The notes below the pieces were generated by a model. It saw only the letters and a program-made list of their open reading frames with translations, searched no databases and was not told where the DNA came from. A DNA stretch of 37,577 nt from Prochloron sp. SulCav_FS08_3_32_3330 (GTDB lineage Bacteria > Cyanobacteriota > Cyanobacteriia > Cyanobacteriales > DYNF01). The stretch covers positions 1-37,577 of the forward strand of contig DYNF01000038.1 in the NCBI GenBank assembly GCA_020721205.1. Reading direction: 5' to 3'. Made by a program: the position numbers and the translations under genes. Every line of letters starts with the position of its first letter. Position 1 is the stretch's first letter. Positions 1-7,341 of this stretch are shown piece by piece.

Positions 1-332
1 TTCACAAATATAATTTAATGATGTCATGCCCCTACAATTTTAAATCTGTAAGGTGAGTAACTTTTTAAGATTTAATGATTAATATTTTTATTCTGATCTG
101 TTGCCTACCCGATCAACTCATTTTTAATAACTGTAGGGGCATGGCATCGTTAATTTATGATCCAAAAAAATAACCTAATAAATGCCATGCCCAACCCCAT
201 TAACCAATAACCAATAATATTTTGTTGTTGTTAATTTAATGATGAGACGGGCATGACAAAATATAATTGATCTTCACAAATATAATTTAATGATGTCATG
301 CCCCTACAATTTTAAATCTGTAAGGTGGGTAA
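1..332. repeat. Three-copy interspersed repeat in the non-coding left edge
   Basis: No gene is visible before 402. Bases 1-59 and 273-331 are near-identical direct copies, differing at one position (base 56). A related copy in inverted orientation starts near 133 with TGTAGGGGCATGGCATC. Further fragments of the same word (GCCATGCCC near 182, GGGCATGAC near 249) lie between them. The arrangement resembles decayed non-autonomous insertion elements. No target-site duplication or transposase is visible, so mobility is inferred. Confidence 0.75.
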
Positions 333-401
333 TGTAGATAATTGGTTAATAAAAATCAAAGTTTAAATCAATAAAACTTAATAAATTTAAGTTTTATTGA
401 T

Positions 402-812
402 TTAAGCAAAGGCAAAATGGTACATAACCCAAAAATTGGCTAAAGGAATAATAAATAACAAAATTAGCCAAGGATTTTTGTCTAATTTTTTAACGATATT
501 GACGAATGCAATTATTAAAATAACGGCGGCGACTAAATTAACTAAAGGAATAAATAAACCGACTAACCACCAAGGAGATTTATCTCCAGCTTTATACATG
601 ATCCAACAATTGAGAAAAGGTACAAAAGCAAACCAAGCATTCGGTTCTCTTAGTTTTTCATATATTTTCATAAAACAATAAGAGCCAAAAATGTACGAAG
701 CTAAACCAAAAAGTACACTGATGGCATTTACTCCACCGTCTGCATTGTTTTGAGCTAAGAAATAAACAGAGGTTAAATCTGACACAAATAGTTGATTAAT
801 GATGTTGTTCAT
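402..812 (-). CDS. Small multi-spanning membrane protein, DUF5684-like
   Basis: The 136-residue product is strongly hydrophobic, with spans at about 29-48, 81-105 and 114-135. Two short related segments, each with an aromatic-rich stretch followed by Pro and Asn (PWWLVGLFIPLVN and NPWLILLFIIPLAN), suggest an internal repeat. Pro/Asn-containing helices like these are seen in small DUF5684-type and signal-peptidase-associated membrane proteins. That family assignment is from memory of the pattern and is tentative. The gene stands alone, transcribed away from murF, with an AT-rich gap of about 145 bp between them. No enzymatic motif is visible and no function is proposed. Confidence 0.7.
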   Translation of the reverse strand: MNNIINQLFVSDLTSVYFLAQNNADGGVNAISVLFGLASYIFGSYCFMKIYEKLREPNAWFAFVPFLNCWIMYKAGDKSPWWLVGLFIPLVNLVAAVILIIAFVNIVKKLDKNPWLILLFIIPLANFWVMYHFAFA

Positions 813-958
813 ATTTTATTTAATAATTTAAGTAAATAATAAAATTGTAATCAATGATCAGAAAAACATTGATTATTGGTGATAAATATTAACAAAAATT
901 ATTATTATTTTGCAAAAAAACCAAATATTTAATCAAAAATTAAACTTGTTTAATTTTG

Positions 959-2311
959 TTAATTTTCACTATAAAAACGGAATTTTTCTACTAATTTATT
1001 TAAGCCGACGGAGTTAGATGCTTTAAATAAAACCCGATCGCCCCGTTGTGCTGTTTCTAATAATGCCTGAAGTAAACTCTCTTGATCCTTAAAACAATGA
1101 GTGGGAATACCCAACGCTCCCTCGGCGATCGCTTCTGCTTCGGGATCATCTATTAAGACAAAAAGATGATCCAGATTGAGATTTTTTGCCTTTTTTCCCA
1201 CTTGATAATGAAGTTCGATAGTTTGATCCCCTAACTCTTTCATTGTGCCTAAAACAGCTAGATGACGGTCTCCGGGCGTTGCTTTGAGTAACTCTAAAGC
1301 CGCTACCATAGATTCTTTTCCGGCGTTATAAGTCTCATCTAAAATGATTAGATCTTGAGGTAAATGATATTTTTGCGATCGCCCTTTTGGTAAATTAATG
1401 GTGATCCCTTGGCTTAAAATATTCCAGTCTATCCCTAAAACTTTCGCTACAGCAAGGGCGGCTAAATAGTTTAAAGCATTATGACGACCGGGTAAAGGTA
1501 GGGGGAAAATTTTACCCTCTACTTCAAGAGTTTCAATATCTATTAATTTTCCTTGGAGATCACCCCCTTCTAAACCATAAGTGAGGGTTTCTCCCTGCCA
1601 AACAGAGGTAGCTGTAGAAATTAACAGAGGATTATCATGGTTTAAAATTGCTACATTAGAAGGATTCATTTGTGATAGAAGTTCACATTTTGCCTGAGCG
1701 ATCGCCAATTCTGAGCCAAGACGACCGATATGAGCCGTTCCTACGTTAGTAATAACGCCCAGCGTAGGAAGGGAAATATTTGTCAATTCCGCAATTTCAC
1801 CTTTTGCCCTCATTCCCATTTCAATTACTGCATAATCATGGTGATTATTTAACCCGAATAAAGTCTTAGGAACACCAATTTCATTATTATAATTAGCTAC
1901 AGTTTTGAGAACATTTCCTTGAGTGGATAATACCCCTGAAATTAATTCTTTAGTGGTGGTTTTCCCTACGGATCCGGTAATTGCAATCACAGGAATGGAA
2001 AATTGTTTTCGCCACCATTGAGCGATTTGTTGATAACTAATTAAGGTATTTTTAACAATAAATTGGGGAATGTTTAGGGAAAAATCTTCTTCTACAATTA
2101 CAGCGATCGCTCCTTTTTCGAGGGCTAAATTAAGAAAATTATGACCATCAAATTGTTCTCCTTTTAAAGCAAGAAAAACTTCCCCTAGTTGAATAGTACG
2201 GCTATCCGTATTAATACCCGTTACTATTTGGTCTTGATTCATTTTTGTTAAATTTTTAGGCAATACCTCAAGAATTTGAGAAAGTTGAGATAAAGAGACA
2301 GAAAAAGACAT
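959..2311 (-). CDS. murF: UDP-N-acetylmuramoyl-tripeptide--D-alanyl-D-alanine ligase MurF
   Basis: MurF adds D-Ala-D-Ala to UDP-MurNAc-tripeptide with ATP, the last cytoplasmic step of peptidoglycan precursor synthesis. The P-loop TGSVGKTTTKE, the HDYAVIEMGMRAKGEI segment and the GRHNALNYLAALAVA and DETYNAGKESM segments are all typical of Mur ligases. The N-terminal domain matches the MurF substrate-binding region (TDSRTIQLGEVFLALKGE). The frame stays open back to 2401, but the first 30 residues of that version are hydrophobic and unlike MurF. I chose the ATG at 2309-2311 (MSFSVSLSQL), which gives 450 residues, the usual family size. It is a single gene with no obvious operon partner. Confidence 0.95.
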   Translation of the reverse strand: MSFSVSLSQLSQILEVLPKNLTKMNQDQIVTGINTDSRTIQLGEVFLALKGEQFDGHNFLNLALEKGAIAVIVEEDFSLNIPQFIVKNTLISYQQIAQWWRKQFSIPVIAITGSVGKTTTKELISGVLSTQGNVLKTVANYNNEIGVPKTLFGLNNHHDYAVIEMGMRAKGEIAELTNISLPTLGVITNVGTAHIGRLGSELAIAQAKCELLSQMNPSNVAILNHDNPLLISTATSVWQGETLTYGLEGGDLQGKLIDIETLEVEGKIFPLPLPGRHNALNYLAALAVAKVLGIDWNILSQGITINLPKGRSQKYHLPQDLIILDETYNAGKESMVAALELLKATPGDRHLAVLGTMKELGDQTIELHYQVGKKAKNLNLDHLFVLIDDPEAEAIAEGALGIPTHCFKDQESLLQALLETAQRGDRVLFKASNSVGLNKLVEKFRFYSEN

Positions 2312-2401
2312 AAAAAAACCAAATTTGCTGAAAATTAAGAAAATTAAGATAATAAAGTTAGATGATTCAGAGTTATATTGATAATCAGTGATAATGATCA
2401 C

Positions 2402-2716
2402 AGCAAAATCAATGATTTTATGTTATCTTATCATCGTGCAGAAAACTAGATAAAATTTAAGAACAAAGCAATTTTCGAGAGGAATTAGTTAACCACTTAA
2501 GTATTTTTTTTGTACAGAAATATTAAGATAAAATATTATAATAAAAATATTTACATAAAATATTAAGATAAAATATTTACATAACAATAATCCTTACCAT
2601 TGATTAAATCATGTTCTCAATTAAAAGCCAAATATTATTAAATAATAAATGTGAGACTGAAGACTGTCAAGGGTCAACAGTTAGTTACCTTGTACTAAGA
2701 GGGAGGATTTAAAAAA
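2402..2716. repeat. AT-rich intergenic region with a 40-bp-period duplication
   Basis: This 315-bp gap separates divergent genes. Within it TATTAAGATAAAATATT occurs at 2521 and again at 2561, giving a partial tandem duplication of period 40 that extends to about 2583. The region presumably holds promoters for both flanking genes, but the AT content makes individual boxes unreliable. A GGGAGG ribosome-binding site at 2701-2706 precedes the GTG start of the plus-strand gene. Confidence 0.6.
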
Positions 2717-4015
2717 GTGGAACAAGTGATTAATAAGAATAATTATCTCAGACAAAATCAAACGGATGAACAAAACCTTTATGATTATTTTTTATACTCA
2801 GTACAAGAAGAATCGTCTAAAGACGTTTTGCAAAATTTTCGCACGGTTTTTGTAGAAGGATCAAGCCTTAAAAATGAACTAATTTATTCGGTGTTAGAAA
2901 AAGTTTTAAAAGGGGAAAATATTGAACAAAATTATAAATTTATTTTAAATCGTTGTTGTCATATTTTAGTTAATAGATGGCAAATGCAACCCCAAACTCA
3001 AGGGGCAATTCCCGAATTGATAAGTTTATTTGATGAGATTCGTTTACCTAGAAATTCTGCCCCTCGCACGGCTTGTCAAATTCGTCAATTAGCAAAAGAT
3101 TTTACCACTACAGATCAATATTTAGCATTAAAAAGATTAGCAAGGGTAATTGATCAAGGAAAAACGAAAAAAGAAGCGGGAGAAAAAAGTCAAGTTGGTA
3201 ATTTAATTAATCGTTATCCTTACTTATATGAACATTGTTTATTAACCGAAAATAGTAGTTATGAAAATCAACAAACTGTCAGAAGAATCCAAACAAAAAT
3301 ACAGCATAAATTTGAATTAGATCTGTCTCATTATGTTGCTTATCAAGTAAGATTAGGACAATTAGCACGTCAACTTAGATCCGTGCCAAAAGCACAACAA
3401 TTACTACAGGGAAAAACTTTAACAAATCCGACTTTATTAACAGAAAGAGAATTAGGGAATGCTTTAAAACAGTTTACAGGTAGAGTACAGGGTGGTTATA
3501 GTTATCGAGATCTTTCTCAAAGTTTTCTATCTCATTCAATTCAGTTAACTTCTTATGAAGATTTTAAAGATGATTTATATGAATATTTAGTAACATCTGT
3601 GGATCCTATTTATGGGAAAAGAAAATTTAATGATCGTCTTTATAATGCGATTCAAAATATTTTACCTCAATGTAATGATAAAAAATTAGATCAATTTTTA
3701 CTTTTGCGTACATCTTCTCAACTTTTAAATTTTTTAGTAGTCACGGGAAAAACTAATCCTAATCATTATGTTTTTGTAGATTTAATTACTAATTTAGGTC
3801 CTACTTCTACGGTGGGATTATTATTAAAAGTATTGTTACTTTGTCATAAAGTTAGACCTTATTTAGAAAAAAGATTTTCCATTTTATTTAATCATTATGA
3901 ATATTCTACAGAGGAAGGTGTACCTTGGTTGATTCAATCTTTAGAAAATTTGCACGTTGCTTTAAGTGTACATTTTGGTCAAGCTGATGTTTCTTGTTTA
4001 AAACAAATTATGTAG
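2717..4015 (+). CDS. Conserved-looking cyanobacterial protein of unknown function
   Basis: The 432-residue protein has no signal peptide, membrane span or nucleotide-binding motif that I can see. It starts with GTG, supported by GGGAGG about 10 bases upstream. It reads as a largely helical soluble protein rich in Leu, Gln and Arg. Recognisable blocks are NRCCHILVNRWQMQP near residue 77 and a hydrophobic Leu-rich stretch (VGLLLKVLLLCHKV) near 370. The composition and clean reading frame support a real gene. I believe similar proteins occur across cyanobacteria, but I cannot name the family. Its stop codon lies inside a perfect 30-bp palindrome. Confidence 0.75.
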   Translation: MEQVINKNNYLRQNQTDEQNLYDYFLYSVQEESSKDVLQNFRTVFVEGSSLKNELIYSVLEKVLKGENIEQNYKFILNRCCHILVNRWQMQPQTQGAIPELISLFDEIRLPRNSAPRTACQIRQLAKDFTTTDQYLALKRLARVIDQGKTKKEAGEKSQVGNLINRYPYLYEHCLLTENSSYENQQTVRRIQTKIQHKFELDLSHYVAYQVRLGQLARQLRSVPKAQQLLQGKTLTNPTLLTERELGNALKQFTGRVQGGYSYRDLSQSFLSHSIQLTSYEDFKDDLYEYLVTSVDPIYGKRKFNDRLYNAIQNILPQCNDKKLDQFLLLRTSSQLLNFLVVTGKTNPNHYVFVDLITNLGPTSTVGLLLKVLLLCHKVRPYLEKRFSILFNHYEYSTEEGVPWLIQSLENLHVALSVHFGQADVSCLKQIM

Positions 4016-4056
4016 AGACGTACCATGGTACGTCTCTACATTGGTACGTCTCTACA
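4011..4056. repeat. Perfect 30-bp palindrome plus a half copy, overlapping a stop codon
   Basis: Bases 4011-4040 are a perfect self-complementary palindrome centred on CCATGG with arms reading TGTAGAGACGTAC. The right half is repeated at 4041-4056. The TAG stop of the upstream gene (4013-4015) is part of the left arm. It sits between convergent genes and could act as a bidirectional terminator or be a dispersed repeat that supplied the stop codon. Confidence 0.85.
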
Positions 4057-4071
4057 TTTGTTATTTGTTAA

Positions 4072-4494
4072 TTATTTATGATATTTTTGATTATTAATAA
4101 TTGTATTTGCCCGATAAATTTGTTCTACTAATAATAATCTAGCGATTTCATGGGGAAAAGTCATTTTTGATAAACTGAAGATTTTATCAGCAGAATCTTT
4201 TAATTTTTGACTAATTCCTTCCGCACTACCGATCGCAAAAACAAAAGAAAAAAACATTTCATTTTCAATCAAATGGGCTAATTCAACGCTGGTGAATAAA
4301 GTCCCTTCTTCTGATAAAACAATTAACTTTTCATGAGGTTTAATTACACTAATAATTTTTTCAGCTTCTTGATGTTTATTACTATCTTTAATCTCAATAA
4401 TTTCAAGGTTATTTAATCGTTTAAGATATTCTTTTATTCCTTGATCAATCCAATCTTTTTTAATTTTACCCACCGCAATAATTTTAATTTTCAT
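4072..4494 (-). CDS. rlmH: 23S rRNA (pseudouridine-1915 N3)-methyltransferase RlmH
   Basis: RlmH is a small SPOUT-fold methyltransferase that uses S-adenosylmethionine to methylate pseudouridine 1915 in helix 69 of 23S rRNA within assembled ribosomes. The start MKIKIIAVGKIKKDWI and the C-terminal block FAIGSAEGIS... SLSKMTFPHEIARLLLVEQIYRA... YHK are diagnostic: they form the knotted cofactor-binding region and the conserved C-terminal Tyr-His-Lys. At 140 residues it is a little shorter than the Escherichia coli form (155), as I would expect for cyanobacterial members. It lies 32 bp downstream of a same-strand membrane-protein gene and could be co-transcribed with it. Confidence 0.95.
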   Translation of the reverse strand: MKIKIIAVGKIKKDWIDQGIKEYLKRLNNLEIIEIKDSNKHQEAEKIISVIKPHEKLIVLSEEGTLFTSVELAHLIENEMFFSFVFAIGSAEGISQKLKDSADKIFSLSKMTFPHEIARLLLVEQIYRANTIINNQKYHK

Positions 4495-4526
4495 CTTATT
4501 GTTTTCCCTTTAAATTAACATTATTT

Positions 4527-5294
4527 CTATTCATAATCAAGAGAAGTTTCTACTTGTTTAAGTTTAATTTTAGCAGGAGTTTTACTAAAATTAAGGGGAA
4601 TTTGTAAAGGTTTTTTTGTACAATTTAAGTCCTCTAAACTTTCTAATAAAGCTTTTTGTAAAATAATTTCTTGTTCATAAGATAACATAATTTGAAAATA
4701 ATCATTTAATTGTTTTTGTTGAGATTCATTTAAGCGATTTTGTAAAAATAAATCTGTTAATTTCCGAATGGTAATCAATCTTTTTAACTGATTTGTTGAG
4801 GTTAAATTATCTAATAATTGCTCAAAATTTTCTCGATTTTTTAACTTTTGATTATGGGTACTTTGCCATAATAATAACCCCGCAATCAATAAAGTAATTA
4901 AACCTTGTAAAATTGCCCCTGTTGCCAACCACCGATTTTCAGAGCTTAACCAGATTGTTGTCACTAGATAAACTACAAAAGCACTTAATCCTCCTATTCC
5001 TACAGAAACACTGAAACGACTGTTAAAGTCTTGAAACCATTGGTGAAACTCAGAATAATAATTTTCCCAATTCCAGCCTTGTATGATATAGGTAAAAGCC
5101 ATCATGCCTACTCCGGCGGAAGTAGCGAGTAATAAAGTCCAATTCCAGAAAAATAACCCAATAATTACAGTTAAATAGAAGAATCCGTATATTTTGCGAC
5201 GGAAACTTTTAGAGTGCCATTTTTGAGAGGAAAATAGTTGTTTAAATTGGCGTTTATATATTTTTCTTAATTGTTTTAAAGATGAGTTTAACAT
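4527..5294 (-). CDS. Membrane protein with four spans and a helical C-terminal domain
   Basis: The 255-residue product starts with a basic segment (about residues 1-35). It then has hydrophobic spans at roughly 36-52, 54-70, 95-115 and 122-143. A soluble helical C-terminus (about 145-245) contains the Leu/Gln-rich stretch TSTNQLKRLITIRKLTDLFL, which could be an armadillo-like repeat. I recall cyanobacterial proteins of this shape being annotated as armadillo-type fold proteins, but I cannot confirm that here. It lies just upstream of rlmH on the same strand and about 106 bp downstream of dnaG. No catalytic motif is seen. Confidence 0.7.
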   Translation of the reverse strand: MLNSSLKQLRKIYKRQFKQLFSSQKWHSKSFRRKIYGFFYLTVIIGLFFWNWTLLLATSAGVGMMAFTYIIQGWNWENYYSEFHQWFQDFNSRFSVSVGIGGLSAFVVYLVTTIWLSSENRWLATGAILQGLITLLIAGLLLWQSTHNQKLKNRENFEQLLDNLTSTNQLKRLITIRKLTDLFLQNRLNESQQKQLNDYFQIMLSYEQEIILQKALLESLEDLNCTKKPLQIPLNFSKTPAKIKLKQVETSLDYE

Positions 5295-5400
5295 ATTTAT
5301 TTTTTCTCAATCACGTTATCAATTAAAGTAATATTTTACGAAGATGGAATGAATAAATCAAATAATTATTATATCACAGGATGTCTCAAATTAATTATTT

Positions 5401-7335
5401 TTATTCTTCTTTAACTATTTCAATAAAATTAAATTGACGTTGTTGATCTAATTCTTTAATTTTTTGTTTTGCTTGATAAAATTCTTCAACATAATATTTA
5501 AAATCTTTTTCATCTTTACTTTGATCAAGATTTTTCCATTTTTCAAAACAATAACGACAATATTTTTCGTTCATCACTCTTTCTAAAGTGGCGATCGCCG
5601 AGCGAATCATTAAATTTATTTTGTAAAGATCTTTCTGATTAAATTCATTAGGATAAAATAAATGATTAACCTGAGAAATTTGATCTGGAAAGTCCATTAA
5701 ATGTTCTTGTAAAAGTAAATAAAGCTGGTTATTATAGTCGTTTAAAGTTAAATTCATTTCTTGTTCAATTTTATTTATTTGTTGCCAGAGAAAACGATAG
5801 GAATTTTTGGTAAATAATAAATCTTTTTCTTCTAAAGAATTAATAATTTCCTGACGATATTCCGGGCAATGAAGATAAATTATTAGTAATAAACTTTCAG
5901 CATTTTCTAATAATTTATTTTCTTCTAGTACAGGAATTTTAGCAAAATTAGAAGGTTGATTTTCCTCCGATTTAATAGTAGGTTTTTTTAATTGTTTATT
6001 AAGATTTTCCGTATAAAGACTAATTAAACGATGTTCACCTTGACTTAAAAGTTCGGCACAATAACGAATATAATAAGTTTTTTGATTAACATTTTCTATT
6101 TTATTTAAAATATTAATAATTTCTTGAAAAACTATTTGAAATTGATCCGCTTGTTTGAGATCTTTATTATTAATAATTTGCTGAATTTCCCAATCTAACC
6201 ATAAGGGTGCTTTTTCTAAAGCCGTTTGATAAATTTCAGCAGAATAGGGGCTAGATTTTAAAAATTCATCGGCATCTTTACCCCCGGGTAAGTTTAAAAT
6301 TCTGAGGTTTACTTGCCCTGTATAAACTAATTTTTCGATCTCACTAATCGCTCTTTTTGTGGCATTAATTCCGGCTTTATCCGCATCAAAATTTAAAATT
6401 ATTTGTTTAGATTCTGTATATTTTAATAATGCTTTAATTTGTCTTTCACTTAATGCTGTACCTAAAGAAGCAACAGTTTGATTTATCCCCGCAATATGTA
6501 AAGCGATCGCATCAAAATATCCCTCAACTATTACCACTTGATCTTTTTTTATGATCGCATTTTTTGCCTTATCTAAAGCATATAAAGTTCTACCTTTATC
6601 AAATAAAGGGGTATCAGGAGAGTGTAAATATTTGGGTTCTTCATCTGTTAAACTACGACTACCAAAAGCGATTATTTTACCTTGAGGATCATGAATAGGA
6701 ATGATCAATCTATCTCTAAAATAATCATAGTAACCATGTCCATTTTTTCTAGGTTTAATTAACCCCGCTTTCTCTACTAATTCAAGGGGATAGCGTTTTT
6801 GTTCTACTAAATAATTATACAATGTTTCCCAACCCGCAGGGGCATAACCTAAATCAAATTTTTGGATATTTTCATCGCTTAAACCTCGTTTTTCAGTAAT
6901 ATATTCTAAGGCAATTTTTCCTTCATTTTGTCTTAAAGCGTGTTGAAAGAAACTATTAGTAATCGCTAGGATTTCAAAAAGTTGTTCTTTTTCCGTTATT
7001 TGTCTTTGTAATTCTTGTTTTTTTTCTGGTTCTAATGTTTTAATAGGTACTTGATATCTTTTCGCTAAATTTAACATTACTTCGGGAAAAGATTGTTTAT
7101 TAATTTCCATTAAAAATTTAATTCCATTCCCTCCAGCACCACAACCAAAACAATGATAAAATTGTTTACTAGGATTAACACTAAAACTAGGGGTTTTTTC
7201 ATCATGAAAAGGACAAAGTCCTTGATAGTTTCGCCCCCTTTTTTTTAACACCACATATTCCGAGACGATATCAACAATATCAACTCGATTTTTTACTTCT
7301 TCAATGGTATCAGGATGTAATAAAATTGTTGTCAT
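5401..7335 (-). CDS. dnaG: DNA primase DnaG
   Basis: DnaG makes the RNA primers for lagging-strand synthesis at the replication fork. The N-terminal CHC2 zinc site is complete (Cys41, His44, Cys62, Cys65). The core follows with the YAPAGW segment near 165. The Toprim catalytic centre has EGYFD at 271-275 and the metal-binding DAD at 317-319. The C-terminal third (about 430-644) is Lys/Gln/Asn-rich and corresponds to the helicase-interacting region, which is usually poorly conserved. Total length of 644 fits the family. The ATG begins 6 bases after the stop of the upstream kinase gene on the same strand, so the two are very probably co-transcribed. Confidence 0.96.
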   Translation of the reverse strand: MTTILLHPDTIEEVKNRVDIVDIVSEYVVLKKRGRNYQGLCPFHDEKTPSFSVNPSKQFYHCFGCGAGGNGIKFLMEINKQSFPEVMLNLAKRYQVPIKTLEPEKKQELQRQITEKEQLFEILAITNSFFQHALRQNEGKIALEYITEKRGLSDENIQKFDLGYAPAGWETLYNYLVEQKRYPLELVEKAGLIKPRKNGHGYYDYFRDRLIIPIHDPQGKIIAFGSRSLTDEEPKYLHSPDTPLFDKGRTLYALDKAKNAIIKKDQVVIVEGYFDAIALHIAGINQTVASLGTALSERQIKALLKYTESKQIILNFDADKAGINATKRAISEIEKLVYTGQVNLRILNLPGGKDADEFLKSSPYSAEIYQTALEKAPLWLDWEIQQIINNKDLKQADQFQIVFQEIINILNKIENVNQKTYYIRYCAELLSQGEHRLISLYTENLNKQLKKPTIKSEENQPSNFAKIPVLEENKLLENAESLLLIIYLHCPEYRQEIINSLEEKDLLFTKNSYRFLWQQINKIEQEMNLTLNDYNNQLYLLLQEHLMDFPDQISQVNHLFYPNEFNQKDLYKINLMIRSAIATLERVMNEKYCRYCFEKWKNLDQSKDEKDFKYYVEEFYQAKQKIKELDQQRQFNFIEIVKEE

Positions 7336-7341
7336 TGGTTA

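Noticed and set aside
436-681. Plus-strand open frame opposite the small membrane-protein gene
   Set aside because: Antisense shadow of a better-supported gene; composition is not protein-like.
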